Source: Pseudomonadota bacterium (lineage in GTDB: Bacteria > Pseudomonadota > Alphaproteobacteria > Azospirillales > Azospirillaceae). From it: a stretch of 41,019 bases of DNA. The stretch spans positions 1-41,019 of the forward strand of contig JAEYPE010000153.1 of the NCBI GenBank assembly GCA_023411035.1, in the 5' to 3' direction. A program made the position numbers and the translations under genes. The notes beneath the pieces were generated by a model. The model made no database searches and had not been told where the DNA came from. It worked only from the letters and a program-made list of their open reading frames with translations. Of this stretch, positions 40,606 through 41,019 are shown piece after piece (the first letter of the stretch is position 1; each line of letters opens with the position of its first letter).

Positions 40606-40824
40606 TCACTTCTCTTCGGCTGGGCCGGCGAAGAAATGGGCGAGCGCGTCGGCGGCTTCGAGCGACAGCGGGTTGTCGTTCTTGATGAGCTGCTCGTGGG
40701 CGTTCTTGATGGTCTGCACCGTCTCTTCGTTGGTCAGCAGACCCTTGGCCTGGAGCGTCTCCAGGATCTTGGCGCTCAGCATGAAGCTCGCGAAGGCCAA
40801 GCCGTTGGTGGTGATGTCCGCCAT
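40606..40824 (-). CDS. 72-residue helical protein, hypothetical
   Basis: MADITTNGLAFASFMLSAKILETLQAKGLLTNEETVQTIKNAHEQLIKNDNP and a short acidic tail. The composition is mostly helical with no membrane segment or signal peptide. GGAGAG sits five bases before ATG 40824. Its codon use and GC3 match the neighbours, supporting a real gene. I recognise no family. It is convergent with the NUDIX gene. Confidence 0.75.
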   Translation of the reverse strand: MADITTNGLAFASFMLSAKILETLQAKGLLTNEETVQTIKNAHEQLIKNDNPLSLEAADALAHFFAGPAEEK

Positions 40825-40848
40825 ACTGTCTCTCCGATGGGAAGCCGG

Positions 40849-40882
40849 TGTTCTTTGTGGCCGACTGTTCTTTGTGGCCGAC
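40849..40882. repeat. Two perfect 17-bp tandem copies
   Basis: TGTTCTTTGTGGCCGAC occurs at 40849-40865 and 40866-40882. It lies 25 bp upstream of the small minus-strand gene, in its promoter or leader region. Confidence 0.95.
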
Positions 40883-40929
40883 CCTATCGGGCGGCGGGTT
40901 AATTTTGCACGAACCGGCGGCGGGGCGGG

Positions 40930-41019
40930 CTACAGCGCCCGCACCTGCATCTTGATCGGCCCTTCCCCCCGGCCATGGACGAACTGGTCCACATAGGGGT
41001 TGCCGGAGTTGTCGATGTC
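40930..41019 (-). CDS. C-terminal end of an unidentified protein
   Basis: A frame entering from the right edge on the minus strand reads NSGNPYVDQFVHGRGEGP and then IKMQVRAL before TAG (40932-40930). It has 29 codons and normal GC3. The fragment is too short to assign; no family is recognised. It is upstream of, and on the same strand as, the small helical gene at 40606. Confidence 0.6.
   Translation of the reverse strand, partial: DIDNSGNPYVDQFVHGRGEGPIKMQVRAL

Overview
The window is a high-GC chromosomal stretch from an alphaproteobacterium. It most resembles Azospirillum or a close Rhodospirillales relative: strong GC3 bias, homospermidine synthase beside an ornithine decarboxylase, a dense set of chemoreceptors and two-component proteins, and the radA-cvpA-purF and YfgM-bamB-der neighbourhoods. 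The genus call is an inference from gene content. I see no tRNA, rRNA, IS element, prophage or CRISPR array.

Layout. 1-4395: end of etfA with its terminator, a VOC protein, an MFS exporter, acireductone dioxygenase and a two-domain hemerythrin. 4396-7705: a polyamine module. Ornithine decarboxylase makes putrescine and homospermidine synthase condenses it; a roughly 400-nt structured leader with an 11-codon Arg-rich uORF precedes the decarboxylase. 7715-9767: divergent cobalamin genes cbiB/cobD and cobC. 9893-22038: a signalling island with a PAS-GGDEF cyclase, a split Aer-like receptor (PAS protein plus PAS-less transducer), a Cache chemoreceptor, a STAS protein, a REC-like/PP2C phosphatase, a REC/HATPase protein, a hybrid histidine kinase with REC and Hpt, and a periplasmic solute-binding protein. 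22042-24406: kup and a divergent 32-aa membrane peptide. 24655-26637: an AAA/STAND-like ATPase and two small ORFs. 26638-30127: three LuxR-type response regulators without a local kinase, separated by AT-richer, inverted-repeat-rich intergenic DNA. 30246-34493: a redoxin and the YfgM-like/bamB/der group. 34518-39011: radA-cvpA-purF-SDR on the minus strand. 39173-41019: map-nudix, a small helical protein and the tail of an unidentified gene.

How the genes work together. The clearest system-level signal is 9893-21092. STAS, PP2C and HATPase form a partner-switching set like Pseudomonas HsbA/HsbR, but HsbR is split in two. Only the HATPase half keeps a phosphorylatable receiver, and it shares a transcription unit with the hybrid kinase. 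A c-di-GMP cyclase and chemoreceptors flank it, so a motility or sessility switch is a reasonable inference. The second strong signal is the ornithine decarboxylase leader, whose uORF, rare Arg codons and nested hairpins look like an attenuator.

A recurrent minor pattern is short (12-18 bp) tandem duplications, usually two copies, in leaders and linkers throughout the window.
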